A stretch of 64,000 bases of DNA from Tubulanus polymorphus (lineage: Eukaryota; Nemertea; Palaeonemertea; Tubulaniformes; Tubulanidae): positions 5,828,001 through 5,892,000 of the forward strand of contig NC_134026.1 in the NCBI RefSeq assembly GCF_964204645.1, in the 5' to 3' direction. The notes beneath the pieces are model-generated. The model saw nothing but the letters and a program-made list of their open reading frames with translations, was not told where the DNA came from and made no database searches. Below, in pieces: positions 60,073-64,000 of this stretch. The position numbers were made by a program, and so were the translations under genes. Position 1 is the first letter of the stretch; the number at the start of each line of letters is the position of its first letter.

Positions 60073-60980
60073 CTGAAACCCAGATGAAATTTGTCGTGTG
60101 TGAACATAGCAATCAATTATTGCCAATTGGCAAGTTCAAAACGTAAGCTCCAGATTTTCAGTAGATTTCGCGTAATGTGTTTTCAACCATAATTGTGAAA
60201 TTTAGCTCTATCCCTGATGGACCGCTCATTTTGGTAGGATGTAGTTTTGGTTAAAAAAAACTGGAACTACCGGTAACAGGTCAACTTGTACTCTATTTGG
60301 GACAACTTGTACCTGCGCATTTAGACAAGCTCCCCTACTTAAAAAACTTATTTTTCCTGTGATTGACGATCAATAATCATTAATGCATTCTTTACGAAAA
60401 CAAAGGACAACATCATCAGATTGGATTATGGTCACAGCAAGTAGCTAAATATATTAGAAGGTGCGGCTCTAGGCCAAGTAAAGTATGGCAGCTGCCCAAT
60501 AAAACTTAATTCATATTGAATTTACATAAAAATTTCAATCGCTATTCTATCTATATCTGCAGAATCAACTGGAAATTGGAGCGTTCTTCGTGTTCGATAT
60601 AAACGTAAGGTACTAGAACTGATATAAAACTGCTCCTTACGTCTTTTATTCGTCGGAAAACGTGTGAAAATATGGTTAAAATGATGCAACTTCTACTCGA
60701 TCATATCCAATGCCGGGTACGGTTCCGGGTGTGCCTACATTTCGGATCGAGGACTTGACTTTAATGAAACTAATTTAGGAAACAAATCGCCTTGAAAGAC
60801 TCCTTGGTATCAGCTGGATTCTCAATTTGATTTTCGCCCCAAGTTTAAGAGCGTTAAAGCTGTTTAGTTCTTTACCACTCTACATCACGGAAGTCCGTTA
60901 ATTTCATTAATTTAGTTATATTTTGATAATGTTAGTCCCCGTTTCGTATCCGCGATGTAGGAGAAACGAAGGAAAGGAAA
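60073..60980. promoter_or_regulatory. putative shared promoter region of EIF2S1 (-) and HECTD3 (+)
   Basis: About 0.9 kb lies between the first EIF2S1 coding exon and the HECTD3 ATG. Both genes read outward from it. It must hold the HECTD3 5' UTR and, after an intron, the EIF2S1 leader exon. No TATA box or initiator can be assigned. Confidence 0.4.
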
Positions 60981-63570
60981 ATGGCTCAACAGAGTCGAAG
61001 CGAAAGTAGACCTTTAAATCCTCGCGAGAGAATAGCCAGGATCCGATGTTTGAAGGAGTGCATCTCGTGTTTTGAATCCGACAAACCCCTACCCGAACCC
61101 GTATGTTATGTGGCGAAACAAATCAAATACGCTCGAACTTTACAACAACAAGACGAACCGATCCCTTTTTACGAGAAACCTTTGAAAACTAGTGAAGTCG
61201 TTTTTACGCTTCCCCCGTCCCCAGTGGAACGACGAGCGGATATTTTAACGAACCTGCCGTCAGATGGAAGAGAAATACCGGCACTGCCGCATCATTGCGC
61301 AGATCGTGTCACGGCGTCCGGTGAGGAATTGTGTAATGCTGAAGGGCAATGGTTAAAAGTATTTCAGGTGCGTCATACTGTTGTGTGGTCACTGCGGTGG
61401 CAGAACTTACTTACTTATTGTAAGTTTGTCATGAATGTAAGCCCAAATGTATGGGTTCTATGTTGATCTTGGTCTAACTGCAGTTTAGAAGTGTTGTTAG
61501 TTATTATTTACGCAACTTGTATCAATAGTTCATATTTTAAGCAATGCGCCTACAGCGGTTAGCGTAAATAATGTGAATACCCACCTGCCAGAGATTGTGC
61601 CTGTGACATTACAGAATGTCGATCAATCAAAAAACAAAGTGGCGGCTTTTTCAACCGCAAAAAGTTCAGGTTGTACAACATGATTTTACTCGGCAAAACT
61701 GAGCAAGTTGATACAAAAGTTGGCGGAAACCACTGGGTAGCGCTGTGGTTAGGTTAGGTACAACAAAGCCATTAGGGATACCTAAACTGGAGTGGTCCTA
61801 TCAAACATGACAATCCCCTGCAGTAGAACTTGAGAAAGTTCGTGCACCAGTTTCTGTAATATTGGAGTTGTTAGATTGTCTAGCATTTCTCAAAATGGAG
61901 ATGGTCAATAGGATTTAATCTAATTTTGGTAATTTCATATAAGCTTATAGGCCTACATGGTTTGGACAATTTAATTTTAGTTAGGCCTATATCAAAGAGG
62001 TTACTTAAGTGGTGCACTGTTTGAATTACATTTACTTTCAGGTTCAAATATTTTCACAGCCAGAACCTAAAGATTTCGATCCGCCGGTTTGGCTATTGTT
62101 GTACGATGTACAGAAAAAGACAGCTGGAAAAATGGTGCAAACATTCATCGACTTACAGGACTATGAATCTGAAATACAGAACAATGTGAAGTTAAAACAA
62201 ATATCACAGTAAGACAAATGGTTCTGTGGCCAGAACTTTACAAAGCCCTTTAAGAGATGTACAAATTTATAATTCTTTTAATATTTTGTATGGTAAATGT
62301 TTTTTGATAAGGCATTTGCACTCGTAATTCAAACAGTTTTTATCATCATTTTAGTTGGTTGGATTATATCGACCGTCATTACTCGCTTCATCCCGCCCAA
62401 ATACCGATCGTTCCACCAGATGTTAGTGCTGTCTCGAAAATGCGTTCGACGCCGAATTTGTGGAGCAAAGATTGCGACGCCGATTTGGTGAAATTTCTGT
62501 CGAGTGAAAAGGTTACGCCGGTCAACGAAAATTTGGGAAGTATGAAGTACTACGTCGAAAATATTGAAGTATCCACGTACTGTGATAGGGCATTTTGTGT
62601 GAGTAGTATTTAACACTTTTATGACGTAATGAAGGTTTATTTCACCATTGAATTCTTCAATTAATCATCATGGGATTCAAATGATTTAATGGTCCTCAGT
62701 CAGATCCTGCTGCAGTTTCAACCTTGTACAGTAAACCTCGTCTAACTAAGGCATGTCCAACACGGACATTTGACTTACTCACTCACTTTACTCTGACCAA
62801 TTTTGCTGGTTCCAGTCCGTACGAGTGAGGCTAACATGTAACGAAATATAGTTCATCTGCATCCGACACCCCTTATATGTATCGCCCAACTCTATCTTGA
62901 CGCGATTTTGATTGGGGTTTATTGCGAATTGACCCCACCACCGAGCTGATGATGATTTTTTGTCCGGTTTTAGGAAGATGGTGTAGCAGAGAACCTCACT
63001 GATGGGGATGGTGAAACTTTCTGGGAAAGTGACGGCCAACAGGGAAATCATTGGGTTCGACTTCAGATGAAGAAAGGCACTATCATCAAGTATGTCTTTC
63101 TAATAATGATGAATCATGATGGTATATATTTTCTTGCATAGCGCAGTTATAAAAGCTGAACCACTGCACTTTACATGCTAAAACTACATTATAAAAAGTA
63201 CTCATTGAAAAATAATCACCGTAGGTGTTAATAAAAAGAAAGGCATTCAGTCTAATTTGAAGTCTGAGACAAATAGAAACTTATTTCTCGCATACTGTTG
63301 ACAGCTTATCGTCTTTTCGCATGTTAGATAAAGAAAAGACTTAACATAAGTCTCAATAAGGTCATATTTAAATTCATTTTTAGTACGGGACATTTTCCTG
63401 TATGAATATTGATAATTGTGATGAGATATTGCATGTGTTTATACATGTATCTGTAGGAAGTTATACATAGTCGTTGATGCTGAAGATGGTAATTATATTC
63501 CTCATCATATCGTAGTCAGCGGTGGTTTATGGGGAAATCTCAAAAAGTTGAACGAAGTCTACATTGAACA
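60981..63570 (+). CDS. HECTD3: E3 ubiquitin ligase HECTD3, 5' part (runs off window)
   Basis: Five exons join in phase: 60981-61367, 62042-62208, 62355-62598, 62974-63089, 63457-63570. The sixth begins beyond 64000, since the window ends on TTTCAG. HECTD3 is a HECT-type ubiquitin ligase; its N-terminal half carries a DOC (APC10-like) domain for substrate recognition and its C-terminal HECT domain, with the catalytic Cys, is outside the window. Seen: TASGEELCNAEGQWLKVFQ (human has TTGEELCN..G.WVKL), CDADLVKFLSSEK, ENLGSMKYYVENIEVS, then the DOC core with DGDGETFWESDGQQGNHWVR, LQMKKGTIIKKLYIVVDAED and GNLKKLNEVYIEQ. The start lies in AGGAAAATGG and no earlier in-frame start was needed. The first ~80 residues are less conserved. 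Confidence 0.92.
62727..62840. mobile_element. TACAGTAAACC-type MITE in HECTD3 intron
   Basis: It begins TACAGTAAACCTCGTCTAAC and ends near GAGTGAGGCTAACATGTA, an approximate reverse complement. It lies between HECTD3 exons 3 and 4. Fifth copy of the family in the window. Confidence 0.6.
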
Positions 63571-64000
63571 GTAAGTGAACATTCAGCCCAGCAGGGACTT
63601 CAGTAGTCCCAGCGGGCTTTCCGTTCCCTTTTCGTCCATCCGTCCATCCGTAGACGGAATCCAGTTGCTGTTGAAAGTTTTGAAGATGCTCCACTGGATT
63701 GGATTGATATTTATCTACCCTAGAGGCATCTGCAGCCCAAAAATAGGCGCAATCAGATTCAAAATAGGTGACTGTCAATAGGTGACTGTTTTTGCTGAAA
63801 TGATTACTTATGACACATTTTTGAAGTTTTTAAGGAAAATCTTTAGATTGTCAAGCATTTCACCAACTAGTCATCGTGGGCCTCCATTTTGGCTTTGCTC
63901 TCATAAGTTGAAGTTGTCTGACCTGTTCTCTTGAAAATGATAGCTGAACTCAAATGTTACTCCTGTAATTACTAGTCATCTGATTTTTCCGTAATTTCAG

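Noticed and set aside
1-64000. tRNA, rRNA and CRISPR features
   Set aside because: No cloverleaf with a paired A and B box, no rRNA-like sequence and no regularly spaced direct repeats were seen; the only B-box-like words belong to the foldback at 42725-42985.

Overview
This is nuclear DNA of a bilaterian invertebrate. The genes have GT-AG introns, AATAAA signals and large non-coding spaces, and no operons. Protein likeness suggests a marine invertebrate, possibly a lophotrochozoan such as a mollusc or brachiopod, but the lineage is inferred and not proven. The annotation was made by reading exons by eye and checking splice phase between them; no database was searched.

Layout, left to right. 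(1) 1-3.5 kb: no gene recognised. (2) 3517-5040 (+): an intronless LRR-Ig single-pass membrane protein. (3) 5-22 kb: a gene-poor stretch with a foldback element, a GGATCC-end MITE and one weak terminal-exon candidate. (4) 22.9-24.8 kb (+): two paralogous genes for very small secreted peptides with the same leader and unrelated mature parts; this is the most novel-looking part of the window. (5) 26437-27723 (+): an intronless seven-repeat WD40 protein with a C-terminal four-cysteine motif, WDR88-like. (6) 29269-32448 (+): a four-exon Rolling stone-family membrane protein. (7) 33393-38099 (-): mitochondrial elongation factor Tu (TUFM) in 10 coding exons, plus a proposed leader exon that supplies one base of a split start codon. 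(8) 41723-52828 (+): the nuclear receptor coactivator NCOA6 in five coding exons, two of them over 3 kb, followed by a long putative 3' UTR. (9) 57151-60065 (-): eIF2 alpha (EIF2S1) in seven coding exons. (10) 60981-63570 (+): the first five coding exons of the ubiquitin ligase HECTD3; the gene runs off the right edge, and the window ends on a splice-acceptor-like CAG.

TUFM/NCOA6 and EIF2S1/HECTD3 are head-to-head pairs and probably share promoter regions. NCOA6 and EIF2S1 converge. The genes serve separate processes (mitochondrial translation, transcription coactivation, translation initiation and ubiquitination) and do not form one pathway.

Introns and intergenic DNA carry several families of short non-autonomous elements with inverted ends. 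They include a TACAGTARACC family with at least five copies, a GGGCGGATCC family, a CCCAGTTCCACAGTTGT foldback family, two near-perfect ~46-bp foldbacks, and one foldback whose ends resemble a tRNA B box.
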